Shown piece by piece: positions 1 through 6,190 of a stretch of 7,850 nt of DNA (its first letter is position 1; each line of letters begins with the position of its first letter). Made by a program: the position numbers and the translations under genes. The DNA is from Nocardia sp. (GTDB lineage: Bacteria; Actinomycetota; Actinomycetes; Mycobacteriales; Mycobacteriaceae). The notes below the pieces were generated by a model. That model did not search any database. It was not told the origin of the DNA and was given only the letters and a program-made list of their open reading frames with translations. Where the stretch lies: positions 1-7,850 of the forward strand of contig JABFXT010000758.1 of NCBI GenBank assembly GCA_013361595.1. Direction: 5' to 3'.

Positions 1-30
1 GTGGGGTGTGCCCGGTCGCCTTTCGGTCCG

Positions 31-44
31 GTACGAATTCGAAC
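31..44. repeat. Near-perfect 14-bp palindrome, possible operator or terminator part
   Basis: The sequence GTACGAATTCGAAC reads the same on both strands except for one mismatched pair (positions 33 and 42). An 8-bp palindrome TTCCGGAA follows at 45-52 and a run of six T at 56-61. Two readings are possible. One is a dyad operator of the size used by TetR- or GntR-type dimers. The other is part of a plus-strand terminator, because TCCGG (27-31) can pair with CCGGA (47-51) just before the T run. The sequence alone does not decide between them. Confidence 0.35.
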
Positions 45-74
45 TTCCGGAAATCTTTTTTCGTTCCCCGTAGG

Positions 75-88
75 GACACGGCCGTGTC
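75..88. repeat. Perfect 14-bp palindrome, possible operator
   Basis: GACACGG is followed directly by its reverse complement CCGTGTC, giving a perfect 14-bp dyad with no spacer in non-coding DNA. A loop-free dyad cannot form a normal RNA hairpin at its centre, so a dimeric DNA-binding protein is the more natural reading. Its centre lies 44 bp from the centre of the 31-44 palindrome, close to four helical turns. No regulator that would bind it can be named from this window. A dyad this long can also occur by chance in GC-rich DNA. Confidence 0.35.
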
Positions 89-288
89 GGAGGCGCTCTT
101 TCTATGCGCTGACCAGCGTGTATTCCGTGACAGGACGGAGATCCCGCGAGTAGTCCGGGATCCGGGCCCGCCGCATACGAGCCGGGTGGCCCGCCGCGCG
201 TCGGTTCGTATCGCCGATCCGGTGCCGGTGGGCGGCCGATCCATAGCGCGCCCACCGTGACGCAACGCACGTCCGCGTCGCGGCGAGA

Positions 289-1125
289 TCACTGCCCGGC
301 GGCGCGCGGGGGTACCAGCCGTAGTGTCTGCGCCGATTCGGGGGCGCGGGCGACGAGCCAGACCACCACGCTCTGCTCGCTGCCGCTCTCCAGACTTTCG
401 AACGGTACGTCGACCGCACCCAGGCCCGGATGGTCGAAGCGCAGCGTCGGGGTGACCGGGCGGCCCGGGCCCTGCGGATGCCAGCGTTTCGCGAACTCCG
501 GTGTTCGGTGCAGTCCGTCGATGGTCTCGCGCAGGGCGGCGTCGCCGGGCCAGCGCAGGCTCGCCCGGCGCAGTGTCTCGGCGAAGGTATCGGCGGCCTC
601 GGACCAGTTGCGCAGCACCGTGCGCGCCATCGGATGCTGGTAGACGTAGCGGGCGAGATTCACCTCGTCCCGATTGTCGAGCAGGCCCAGCGGGGTCACG
701 AAATCCTCCCAGGCCGCATTCCAGCCGAGTACGTTCAGGCGCCTGCCCAGGACGAATGCCGAGGTCGGCGCGAGCGCCCGCAGTACCGCCTCGATTGTCT
801 CCGGGACCTGCTCGGAGTCGTCGGCCGACTCCGGGCCCCTGGCCTCGTGAGTGCTGGTGAGCGCGAGCCAGCCGAAGGTGCTGCGTTCTCGTTCGTCCAA
901 CAGCAACGCGGTGGCCAGGGCTTCCACCACCGCGATCGAGGGATTGGTGTCGCGGCCCTGTTCGAGCCGAGCCAGGTAGTCGGCACTGACACCCGCGCGC
1001 ACGGCGACTTCCTCACGCCGCAGACCCGGGGTGCGGCGGCGGCCGCCCGCGGGCAGGCCGAGGTCACCGGGGCGGAGTTCGGCGCGGCGTCTCACCAGGA
1101 ACTCCGCGAACGCGTTACGGGCCAT
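289..1125 (-). CDS. XRE-family regulator with MmyB-like ligand-binding domain
   Basis: This is a 278-residue cytoplasmic transcription factor. Residues about 34-64 form the helix-turn-helix, with the family signature GLRREEVAVRAGVS followed by DYLARLEQGR. Residues about 105-270 match the MmyB-like ligand-binding domain, including the LGWNAAWEDF stretch around W135. The length and domain order are normal for this large actinobacterial family, named after MmyB of the methylenomycin cluster. Related domains are reported to bind fatty-acid-like ligands, but the ligand here is unknown. The ATG at 1125 is chosen because the signature MARNAFAEFLVRRR starts there. The purines GGGGAG abut the ATG and are too close to act as a normal ribosome site. 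A -10-like CACGAT lies just upstream, so a leaderless transcript is possible. It is divergent from the YceI gene and may control both promoters; that is an inference from arrangement. Confidence 0.93.
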   Translation of the reverse strand: MARNAFAEFLVRRRAELRPGDLGLPAGGRRRTPGLRREEVAVRAGVSADYLARLEQGRDTNPSIAVVEALATALLLDERERSTFGWLALTSTHEARGPESADDSEQVPETIEAVLRALAPTSAFVLGRRLNVLGWNAAWEDFVTPLGLLDNRDEVNLARYVYQHPMARTVLRNWSEAADTFAETLRRASLRWPGDAALRETIDGLHRTPEFAKRWHPQGPGRPVTPTLRFDHPGLGAVDVPFESLESGSEQSVVVWLVARAPESAQTLRLVPPRAAGQ

Positions 1126-1211
1126 CTCCCCATCGTGCCCTGTTCCGGCCCGCGCAGCCGCGCCTTGTCAGGTCCAGGATAAAGGGGGTCTGGTAAACGG
1201 AGCCCGGTCCC
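1126..1211. promoter_or_regulatory. Divergent promoter region, MmyB-type regulator / YceI gene
   Basis: This 86-bp gap must hold promoters for both flanking genes. It contains an imperfect direct repeat: GGTCCAGGATAAAGG at 1171-1185 and GGTCTGGTAAACGG at 1187-1200, 16 bp apart. That could be a tandem operator, possibly for the adjacent regulator. TTGTCA at 1165-1170 resembles a plus-strand -35 element, but no good -10 lies 16-18 bp downstream. GGAG at 1199-1202 is the likely ribosome site for the YceI gene. Confidence 0.45.
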
Positions 1212-1778
1212 GTGATGGTCGATGACATGACCACACCACCGGAAACCACCAGCTCCGCCCCCACACTGCGCCCCGGCGCCTGGGCACTCGACGCCGCACA
1301 CTCCTCGGTCGCCTTCACTGTCCGGCATCTCGGCATCGCCAAGGTCCGTGGCAGTTTCGGCCGCTTCGAGACGGAATTCGTCGTGGACGAATCCGGCGCC
1401 GCGACCATCGGTGCGATCGTGCACCTCGACTCGTTCGACACCGGTAATCCCGACCGTGACGCGCATGTTCGCACTGCCGACTTCCTGGATGTCGCCAACC
1501 GTCCGACGCTGACCTTCCGCGCCGCCGAGCCGGTCCGGGTCGCCGATTCGTTCACCGTGGCGGGGGAGGCCACCCTGGGTGGGGTCACCCGGCCGGTCGT
1601 CCTGACAGCCGAGTGGGGTGGTATCGGCGATTTCGGACCGAATGGCGAACGCCACGCCGGATTCTCGGCGACCGGCACCATCAAACGGACCGACTTCGGG
1701 GTCGGCGGCCCGTTGCCCGGCATGCTGAGCGATACCGTCGCGATCGAACTGGAGATCCAGCTCATCGAGCCGGAGTAG
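1212..1778 (+). CDS. YceI-family lipid-binding protein
   Basis: This is a 188-residue protein of the YceI family, whose known structures are lipocalin-like beta barrels that bind isoprenoid or other long lipids; the cellular role is generally unclear. Three family blocks are visible: WALDAAHSSVAFTVRHLG followed by a KVRGSF stretch (about 24-49), SFDTGNPDRDAHVRTADFLD (74-93) followed by PTLTF, and FSATGTIKRTDFGVG (151-165). Length is normal. Unlike E. coli YceI there is no signal peptide or lipobox, so it should be cytoplasmic. Start choice is uncertain. GTG 1212 has GGAG nine bases upstream; ATG 1215 is adjacent; ATG 1227 gives an MTTPP start more typical of actinobacterial homologues but lacks a good ribosome site. 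The gene faces the MmyB-type regulator, so control by that ligand-sensing protein is plausible. Confidence 0.93.
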   Translation: MMVDDMTTPPETTSSAPTLRPGAWALDAAHSSVAFTVRHLGIAKVRGSFGRFETEFVVDESGAATIGAIVHLDSFDTGNPDRDAHVRTADFLDVANRPTLTFRAAEPVRVADSFTVAGEATLGGVTRPVVLTAEWGGIGDFGPNGERHAGFSATGTIKRTDFGVGGPLPGMLSDTVAIELEIQLIEPE

Positions 1779-1798
1779 GCGGCCCTCGCACCGGCGCC

Positions 1799-1804
1799 TA
1801 TGCT
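1799..1804 (+). promoter_or_regulatory. Candidate -10 element for the thioesterase gene
   Basis: TATGCT fits the actinobacterial TAnnnT -10 pattern and lies 20 bases after the YceI stop codon. It would start a transcript near 1811 with a leader of about 70 bases. No convincing -35 hexamer is visible upstream. It suggests that the thioesterase need not depend on the YceI promoter. Confidence 0.35.
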
Positions 1805-1882
1805 CGCTGTTTCCGCCCGTCGGGAAGCCGGAGTGTCCGGCCCCGCCGGGACGATCGAGCCGCGAAGAGTGGGAGATACCCG

Positions 1883-2656
1883 GTGCCGAACGGAAACGAG
1901 CCGACTCGCTGGCTACGTGCGCTGAATCCCGGCCGCCGCGGATATCCGGCGGTGGTGTGCTGCCCACCGGGTGGCGGTTCGGCCACGAGCTTTCGGAGCC
2001 TGGCGGCGAGCTTCGGTTCCGGTCCGGCGGTCTACGCGGTGCAGTATCCGGGCCGGCAGGACCGGATCGGGGAGGAGCTCGTCGCCACGGTCACCGGTCT
2101 GGCCGAACATATCGCCGCGGCCGTCGATTCGCTGATTCCCGGCAATCCGGTGCTGTTCGGCCACAGTATGGGTGCCACGGTCGCCTTCGAAACCGCCCGG
2201 CTGCTCGAGCGGTCCGGGCGGACCGTCGCGGCGCTGTTCGTATCGGGGCGCCCGGATCCGGCGTTCGCCGACCCGGGCACGCTGCATCGCGGGTCCGATG
2301 CCGATCTGATCACCGATCTCGAGCGGCTCGCGAACGATCCGGCCTCGGTCCGTATCCTGCGGGACGAGCCCGGACTCGCCGAGGCGGTGCTCCCCGCGGT
2401 GCGTAACGATTACCGCGCGGTCGAGACCTACCGGTACACGCCGGGAGACCGGCTCCGCTGCGATGTCTTCGCGCTGCTCGGCCGGTCCGATCCGACGACC
2501 ACCCCGGAGCAACTGGAGAAATGGGGCGACCATACGACGGGTCGGTTCACGGTCCGGTCGTTTCCCGGCGGCCATTTCTATCTCGACGAACACCAGCGCG
2601 AACTGGCGGATTTCATCACGGCGGAAATCGGGCCGGCCGCCGGGAGGCAGCGGTGA
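1883..2656 (+). CDS. Type II thioesterase (alpha/beta hydrolase, NRPS/PKS editing type)
   Basis: This is a 257-residue alpha/beta hydrolase of the type II (external) thioesterase family, typified by GrsT/SrfAD and mycobacterial TesA. Such enzymes remove stalled or wrong acyl groups from phosphopantetheine carriers of NRPS and PKS assembly lines. The early CCPPGGGSATSF block (26-37), the YPGRQDR motif (55-61), the nucleophile elbow GHSMG with Ser95, then Asp203 in LLGRSDP and His231 in FPGGHFYL give an intact catalytic triad in the usual order. The open frame extends upstream to 1613, but that stretch overlaps the YceI gene. GTG 1883 is chosen because GGGAG at 1871-1875 lies seven bases before it and the family sequence begins there. 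No NRPS, PKS or carrier protein is present in the window, so its partner is unknown. The gene converges on the phosphotransferase remnant with nine bases between. Confidence 0.93.
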   Translation: MPNGNEPTRWLRALNPGRRGYPAVVCCPPGGGSATSFRSLAASFGSGPAVYAVQYPGRQDRIGEELVATVTGLAEHIAAAVDSLIPGNPVLFGHSMGATVAFETARLLERSGRTVAALFVSGRPDPAFADPGTLHRGSDADLITDLERLANDPASVRILRDEPGLAEAVLPAVRNDYRAVETYRYTPGDRLRCDVFALLGRSDPTTTPEQLEKWGDHTTGRFTVRSFPGGHFYLDEHQRELADFITAEIGPAAGRQR

Positions 2657-2665
2657 ACACTGCCG

Positions 2666-2843
2666 TCAGCAGACCGTAGGTTCGCGCCGTAACACGGCCC
2701 GGGCCAATTCGGCGGGCGTGCCGGTGGTCGTATCCACCACGGGTATCGCTCTCGTCCTGCACGGCCCGGGCCAGGGTGGTCTTCCCGGCGCTCGAGGTCC
2801 CGTTGAGGAAGATGACCCGTCCCGGGGGCGCGGTGCTCTGCAT
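2666..2843 (-). pseudogene. Chloramphenicol-phosphotransferase-like P-loop kinase remnant
   Basis: Two pieces of one protein family lie in different frames. From ATG 2843 the first frame reads MQSTAPPGRVIFLNGTSSAG then KTTLARAVQ, a Walker A P-loop preceded by the hydrophobic strand typical of chloramphenicol phosphotransferase and related small kinases. About 30 residues in, that frame loses resemblance. Another frame then reads IPVVDTTTGTPAELARAVLRR to a TGA at 2666-2668, which resembles the C-terminal VDTT-type segment of the same family. Intact members are about 170-200 residues; here only about 55 recognisable residues remain. The middle, including the Walker B and lid regions, is gone and the frame is broken. 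I infer an internal deletion with frameshift. An active enzyme is very unlikely. The -10-like TAGCCT six bases before the ATG may survive from the original promoter. Confidence 0.6.
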
Positions 2844-2925
2844 CCGCCCAGGCTATCCAGTCGCCGCCGGAACGGGCGAGGGTGAGCACTCGGTCGGCCG
2901 TGGATATCCGCGCGAACACCGGAGC

Positions 2926-3792
2926 TCATATGCCGTGGGTGAACCGGCTGCTCCGCCCGGCCAGTGACCGGTCCGGCAGGATCGTATCGACCAGGGCCGC
3001 CATCCGGCCCAGCAGCGGGCCGACGTGTGGGGGCCGGTCGGTGAGGGTGCGGCAGACGACCTGCGCGCCCTGTTCCGGTGTCAGGGCCGCGGAGTCGCGG
3101 TACCGCGCGTTGGGCGCGATCATCGGGGTGCGGACCAGCGGCATGTACACCGAGCTGAAATGCACGTCGTCGGGCAGGGTTTCGGCGTGCAGGCTGGCGG
3201 TGAGCGAATCCAGCGCCGCCTTCGAGGCGACATAGGCGCTGTAGCCGGGACCGCCGAACAGGTTCGCCACCGACAGGATGTTGACGATATGCCCGGCCTT
3301 CCGTTCTCGCATACCTGGAAGCACCGCGAGCATCAGCCGCAGGGCGGCGAAATAGTTCAGGCGCATGGTGCGCTCGAAATCGTGGAATCGGTCGTAGGAT
3401 TCGTCGAGCCGCCGCCGGATGGACCGGCCCGCGTTGTTGATCAGGACGTCCACGCCGCCGTGTTCGGCGAGTATCGCGGCGACGGCGGCATCGAGCGCGG
3501 CGAAATCGTTCAGGTCACACGGGTGCACGGTCGCGCTGCCACCGGCCGCGCGGATCTGCGCCGCCACCGCCGCCAACTCGTTTTCCCGCCGGGCCACGAG
3601 TGCGACCCGCGCCCCCGCCGCGCCGATACGGATGGCGGCGGCCCGGCCGATCCCCGACGAAGCGCCGGTGATCAGCACGGTCCGACCGGACACCGCATCG
3701 GAAAGGCCAGGCCGGGAGCGTAGCCGGGGCAGGCCGATATGGGTGTCCAGGCCGTGACCGACCTCGTAGAGCAGGCGCGATATTCCATGCAT
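2926..3792 (-). CDS. SDR-family NAD(P)-dependent oxidoreductase
   Basis: This is a 288-residue classical short-chain dehydrogenase/reductase, probably soluble. The cofactor motif TGASSGIG is at 42-49, Asp93 in the CDL motif, NNAG at 119-122, the structural Asn146, and the catalytic residues Ser174, Tyr187 and Lys191 (YSAYVASK). Arg68 and Arg69 after the second strand (VALVARRE) suggest NADP(H) preference. A 37-residue extension precedes the Rossmann fold and a basic tail of about 40 residues follows it. This shape recalls the SDR domains of long-chain acyl-CoA reductases and mycobacterial lipid-modifying SDRs, so a hydrophobic substrate is possible but unproven. ATG 3792 is chosen because the frame starts there, against the AT-rich promoter gap. 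The gene is divergent from a MarR regulator 30 bp away, a common arrangement for a repressor and its target. Confidence 0.92.
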   Translation of the reverse strand: MHGISRLLYEVGHGLDTHIGLPRLRSRPGLSDAVSGRTVLITGASSGIGRAAAIRIGAAGARVALVARRENELAAVAAQIRAAGGSATVHPCDLNDFAALDAAVAAILAEHGGVDVLINNAGRSIRRRLDESYDRFHDFERTMRLNYFAALRLMLAVLPGMRERKAGHIVNILSVANLFGGPGYSAYVASKAALDSLTASLHAETLPDDVHFSSVYMPLVRTPMIAPNARYRDSAALTPEQGAQVVCRTLTDRPPHVGPLLGRMAALVDTILPDRSLAGRSSRFTHGI

Positions 3793-3831
3793 AGTGATGG
3801 ATCATAATTTATATGACTAGAGATGTATATT
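3793..3831. promoter_or_regulatory. Overlapping SDR/MarR promoters with AT-rich dyad
   Basis: This is the most AT-rich stretch of the window. An inverted repeat TCATA (3802-3806) / TATGA (3812-3816) with a 5-bp spacer is the size and composition of a MarR-type operator. On the minus strand TATGAT (3801-3806) is a -10 candidate eight bases before the SDR ATG. On the plus strand TATATG (3810-3815) lies seven bases before ATG 3823, and TATATT (3826-3831) six bases before ATG 3838. The promoters overlap, and both mRNAs could lack a leader. One MarR dimer on the dyad would block both genes; this is an inference. Confidence 0.55.
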
Positions 3832-4302
3832 GCCGTGATGGATGCTGCCAGCCTGCACCTGGTCGCCCGGCGGCTTCGGGCGATCGCGTTCGTCGCCACC
3901 GGTAACACGGGGCGCCGCCGGATACCGCCGAGCGAGTACGCCGTCCTCGAAGACATCGCGCTGCATCCGGGATCGGCGATACGCGATATCACCGAGCGGA
4001 CGGCCATCACCCAGAGCCTGGTGTCGAGAATCGTCGCCCGGTTCCGCGACCAGGGCCTGCTGACCACCGCGCCGGATCCGGCCGACGGCCGCCGTGTGCT
4101 GATCACCGTCGAACCCGGAGTTTCCGAGGAGGTCTTCCGGGCGCGTGGCCGGGCGCCGATCGAGCTCGCCCTGAACAGCGAACTACCGCATCTGTCGCCG
4201 GAAGGGCGACTTCGGGTCGTCGAACTGCTCGACGAACTGGCGGGCCTCGTCGGTACGACCGGGGCCGCTGTACACCGGAAGACCGGTGACCACGCGACGT
4301 GA
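3823..4302 (+). CDS. MarR-family winged helix-turn-helix regulator
   Basis: This is a 159-residue cytoplasmic regulator with MarR architecture. An N-terminal helix (about 8-25) leads to [14 protein letters not shown] (37-50). The helix-turn-helix lies at about 52-80 with recognition helix [18 protein letters not shown], followed by the wing [12 protein letters not shown] (85-96), where the D-x-R element is typical of the family. C-terminal helices (about 100-144) would make the dimer interface. Such proteins usually repress their own and neighbouring genes and release DNA on binding small aromatic or lipophilic ligands or on oxidation. There is no cysteine here, so a thiol redox switch is unlikely. 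The start is ambiguous: ATG 3823, GTG 3835 and ATG 3838 are in frame, none has a good ribosome site, and 3838 follows TATATT by six bases. The likely target is the divergent SDR gene. Confidence 0.9.
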   Translation: MYIAVMDAASLHLVARRLRAIAFVATGNTGRRRIPPSEYAVLEDIALHPGSAIRDITERTAITQSLVSRIVARFRDQGLLTTAPDPADGRRVLITVEPGVSEEVFRARGRAPIELALNSELPHLSPEGRLRVVELLDELAGLVGTTGAAVHRKTGDHAT

Positions 4303-4371
4303 CGATTCCGGGGCCGGATCGCCGGGCACGACAGATCGCCGGGCGTGGTCCGATCGAGTTCGGGAGCGGTT

Positions 4372-4387
4372 GGAGGATGATGGCCCC
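4372..4387 (+). promoter_or_regulatory. ilvD start region: GGAGG and -10-like GATGAT
   Basis: GGAGG at 4372-4376 lies 11 bases before GTG 4388, a rather long spacing for a ribosome site. GATGAT at 4376-4381 is a -10-like hexamer exactly six bases before the GTG, as at several other starts in this window. Either reading supports GTG 4388 over the upstream in-frame GTG 4286, which overlaps the MarR gene. Confidence 0.4.
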
Positions 4388-6094
4388 GTGGCTTCTGAAC
4401 CGAATGTTCCCGATATGAAACCCCGCAGTCGCGATGTCACCGACGGACTGGAGAAAACCGCGGCCCGCGGCATGCTGCGCGCGGTCGGCATGGGCGACGA
4501 CGACTGGGGGAAGGCCCAGATCGGGGTGGCGTCCTCGTGGAACGAGATCACCCCGTGCAATCTCTCGCTCGATCGGCTCGCCAGTGGCTGTAAAGACGGA
4601 GTGTTCGCCGCGGGTGGATTCCCGATGCAGTTCGGCACCATCTCGGTCTCCGACGGTATTTCGATGGGACACGAGGGGATGCACTTCTCGCTGGTGTCGC
4701 GCGAGGTGATCGCCGACAGCGTGGAGACGGTGATGCAGGCCGAACGGCTGGACGGGTCGGTACTGCTGGCCGGCTGCGACAAATCGCTGCCCGGGATGCT
4801 GATGGCGGCCGCCCGGCTGAACCTGGCGAGTGTGTTCCTCTACGCCGGCTCGATCCTGCCGGGTATCGCGAAACTCTCCGACGGCAGCGAACGCGAAGTG
4901 ACCATCATCGATGCCTTCGAGGCGGTGGGTGCCTGTTCGCGCGGTCTCATGAGCCGTGCGGACGTGGACGCGATCGAGCGGGCCATCTGTCCGGGCGAGG
5001 GCGCCTGTGGTGGTATGTACACCGCCAACACGATGGCCAGCGCGGCCGAAGCATTGGGCATGTCGTTACCCGGCAGCGCGGCTCCGCCCGCCACCGATCG
5101 CCGCCGCGACGGCTACGCGCGCCGCAGCGGCCAGGCCGTGATCGAGCTGATCCGGCAGGGCATCACCACCGCCGATATCCTCACCTTCGAGGCATTCGAG
5201 AACGCGATCGCGGTGGTGATGGCCTTCGGCGGATCCACCAATGCCGTACTGCACCTGCTGGCCATCGCGCACGAGGCCGGGGTGGATCTGAGCCTGGACG
5301 ATTTCGCCCGGGTCGGCCGGCGGGTCCCGCATCTGGCCGATGTCAAACCGTTCGGCCGGCACGTGATGACCGATATCGACCGGGTGGGCGGTGTGCCGGT
5401 GCTGATGAAAGCGCTGCTCGACGCCGGGCTGCTGCACGGCGACTGCCTCACCGTCACCGGGCGGACGGTCGCCGAGAACCTGGCCGATATCGCGCCCCCG
5501 GACCCGGACGGCAAGGTCGTGCGCGCCCTGTCCGCGCCGATCCACCCGACCGGCGGTATCACCATCCTGCACGGGTCGCTCGCGCCCGGTGGCGCCGTGG
5601 TCAAATCCGCCGGTTTCGAATCCGATGTCTTCGAGGGCACGACCCGGGTTTTCGACCGGGAACGCGCGGCGATGGACGCCCTCGAGGACGGAACGATCTC
5701 GGCGGGCGATGTCGTGGTCATCCGGTACGAGGGCCCGAAGGGCGGTCCCGGTATGCGGGAGATGCTGGCCATCACGGCGGCGATCAAGGGCGCCGGGCTC
5801 GGCAAGGATGTCCTGCTGCTCACCGACGGACGGTTCTCCGGTGGCACCACCGGTCTGTGCGTCGGCCATGTGGCCCCGGAAGCGGTGGACGCCGGGCCGA
5901 TCGCGTTCGTCCGCGACGGCGACCGGATCCGCCTCGATGTCGGCGCGGGCACCCTGGACCTGCTGGTCGATCCGGCCGAACTCACCCGCCGCGGTGCGGG
6001 CTGGGAGCCGCTGCCCGCCCGGTACACCCGCGGTGTGCTCGCGAAGTACGCCCGGCTGGTGGGCTCGGCCTCTTACGGAGCCGTATGCGATTGA
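4388..6094 (+). CDS. ilvD: Dihydroxy-acid dehydratase
   Basis: This enzyme dehydrates 2,3-dihydroxyisovalerate and 2,3-dihydroxy-3-methylvalerate to the 2-keto acids for valine, isoleucine, leucine and pantothenate synthesis, in the cytoplasm. The 568-residue protein has normal length. The mycobacterial-type N-terminus [20 protein letters not shown] is at 11-30. Iron-sulfur ligands are Cys57 (ITPCN), Cys130 (AGCDKS) and Cys207 (GEGACGG). Asp89 and Asp131-Lys132 fit the metal site with the carbamylated lysine, and Ser484 in GRFSGGT is the catalytic base. The three-cysteine pattern fits the IlvD/EDD family; the M. tuberculosis enzyme carries a [2Fe-2S] cluster. An upstream in-frame GTG at 4286 would add 34 residues without family similarity and overlap the MarR gene, so GTG 4388 is preferred. 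No ilvB, ilvN or ilvC is adjacent, and no leader-peptide attenuator is visible. It is 85 bp after the MarR gene, probably independent of it. Confidence 0.97.
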   Translation: MASEPNVPDMKPRSRDVTDGLEKTAARGMLRAVGMGDDDWGKAQIGVASSWNEITPCNLSLDRLASGCKDGVFAAGGFPMQFGTISVSDGISMGHEGMHFSLVSREVIADSVETVMQAERLDGSVLLAGCDKSLPGMLMAAARLNLASVFLYAGSILPGIAKLSDGSEREVTIIDAFEAVGACSRGLMSRADVDAIERAICPGEGACGGMYTANTMASAAEALGMSLPGSAAPPATDRRRDGYARRSGQAVIELIRQGITTADILTFEAFENAIAVVMAFGGSTNAVLHLLAIAHEAGVDLSLDDFARVGRRVPHLADVKPFGRHVMTDIDRVGGVPVLMKALLDAGLLHGDCLTVTGRTVAENLADIAPPDPDGKVVRALSAPIHPTGGITILHGSLAPGGAVVKSAGFESDVFEGTTRVFDRERAAMDALEDGTISAGDVVVIRYEGPKGGPGMREMLAITAAIKGAGLGKDVLLLTDGRFSGGTTGLCVGHVAPEAVDAGPIAFVRDGDRIRLDVGAGTLDLLVDPAELTRRGAGWEPLPARYTRGVLAKYARLVGSASYGAVCD

Positions 6095-6099
6095 GGCCG
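6066..6099 (+). terminator. Candidate terminator hairpin spanning the ilvD stop
   Basis: CGGCCTC (6066-6072) pairs perfectly with GAGGCCG (6093-6099), and the loop contains a second inverted repeat TACGG/CCGTA (6074-6078, 6081-6085). The stop codon TGA (6092-6094) lies at the start of the downstream arm. There is no T run, only a short AT-rich patch TTCATAATT after it, which is common for actinobacterial terminators. It could instead be chance structure in GC-rich coding DNA. Confidence 0.35.
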
Positions 6100-6107
6100 T
6101 TCATAAT

Positions 6108-6160
6108 TCGGCACCGGTCCGTGCTCGATGGCGGTCGGCGGGAGTAGGCTCGGCACGGAC
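6108..6160 (+). promoter_or_regulatory. Candidate P450 promoter flanked by repeats
   Basis: TAGGCT at 6145-6150 fits the actinobacterial -10 pattern and would start transcription near 6157, leaving a leader of about 34 bases. It is bracketed by an 8-bp inverted repeat, GTCCGTGC (6117-6124) and GCACGGAC (6153-6160). TCGGCAC also occurs as a direct repeat at 6108-6114 and 6150-6156, 42 bp apart, about four helical turns. These could be operator half-sites. No -35 hexamer is convincing. Confidence 0.4.
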
Positions 6161-6190
6161 GCTCCGAGACACCACGAACCGGGGGTGACC

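Larger units (their letters stand above)
1..288. other. Non-coding left-edge region with palindromes
   Basis: I see no supportable gene here. The open frames that cross it give arginine/proline-rich translations without domain signatures, and the minus-strand one runs into the MmyB-type gene in another frame. What is visible is DNA structure: an AT-richer patch at about 33-61 ending in six T, two 14-bp palindromes (31-44 and 75-88, listed separately), and a 7-bp inverted repeat GATCCCG/CGGGATC at 140-146 and 156-162 with a 9-base loop. A plus-strand RNA could also fold at 103-122 (8-bp stem with two G-U pairs, loop GACC). It lies downstream of the minus-strand regulator, so part may be its 3' region. 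The rest may be promoter or terminator DNA of a gene beyond the left edge. Confidence 0.5.

Noticed and set aside
140..162. GATCCCG/CGGGATC hairpin as terminator of the MmyB-type gene
   Set aside because: It lies more than 120 bases after the stop and has no T run in either orientation; a 7-bp stem of this kind is weak evidence alone.
6..260. 84-residue plus-strand open frame at the left edge
   Set aside because: The translation has no domain signature, is rich in arginine and proline, and lacks the third-position G/C pattern of the real genes here.
1613..1882. 90-residue N-terminal extension of the thioesterase
   Set aside because: It overlaps the end of the YceI gene in another frame, and GTG 1883 has a well-placed ribosome site and the family's normal N-terminus.
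1092..1967. Long minus-strand frames opposite the YceI gene
   Set aside because: They are antisense shadows of a well-supported gene and run through its whole coding length; their composition is glycine/arginine-rich without motifs.
4286..4387. 34-residue N-terminal extension of IlvD
   Set aside because: It overlaps the MarR gene end and does not resemble IlvD; the family sequence starts after GTG 4388.
5066..6027. Two long minus-strand frames (267 and 304 codons) opposite ilvD
   Set aside because: High-GC DNA with strong codon bias produces long antisense frames; ilvD is intact on the other strand and these show no family features.
4388..6094. ilvD standing apart from ilvB, ilvN and ilvC as an oddity
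   Set aside because: In many actinobacteria ilvD is encoded away from ilvBNC, so this is ordinary.
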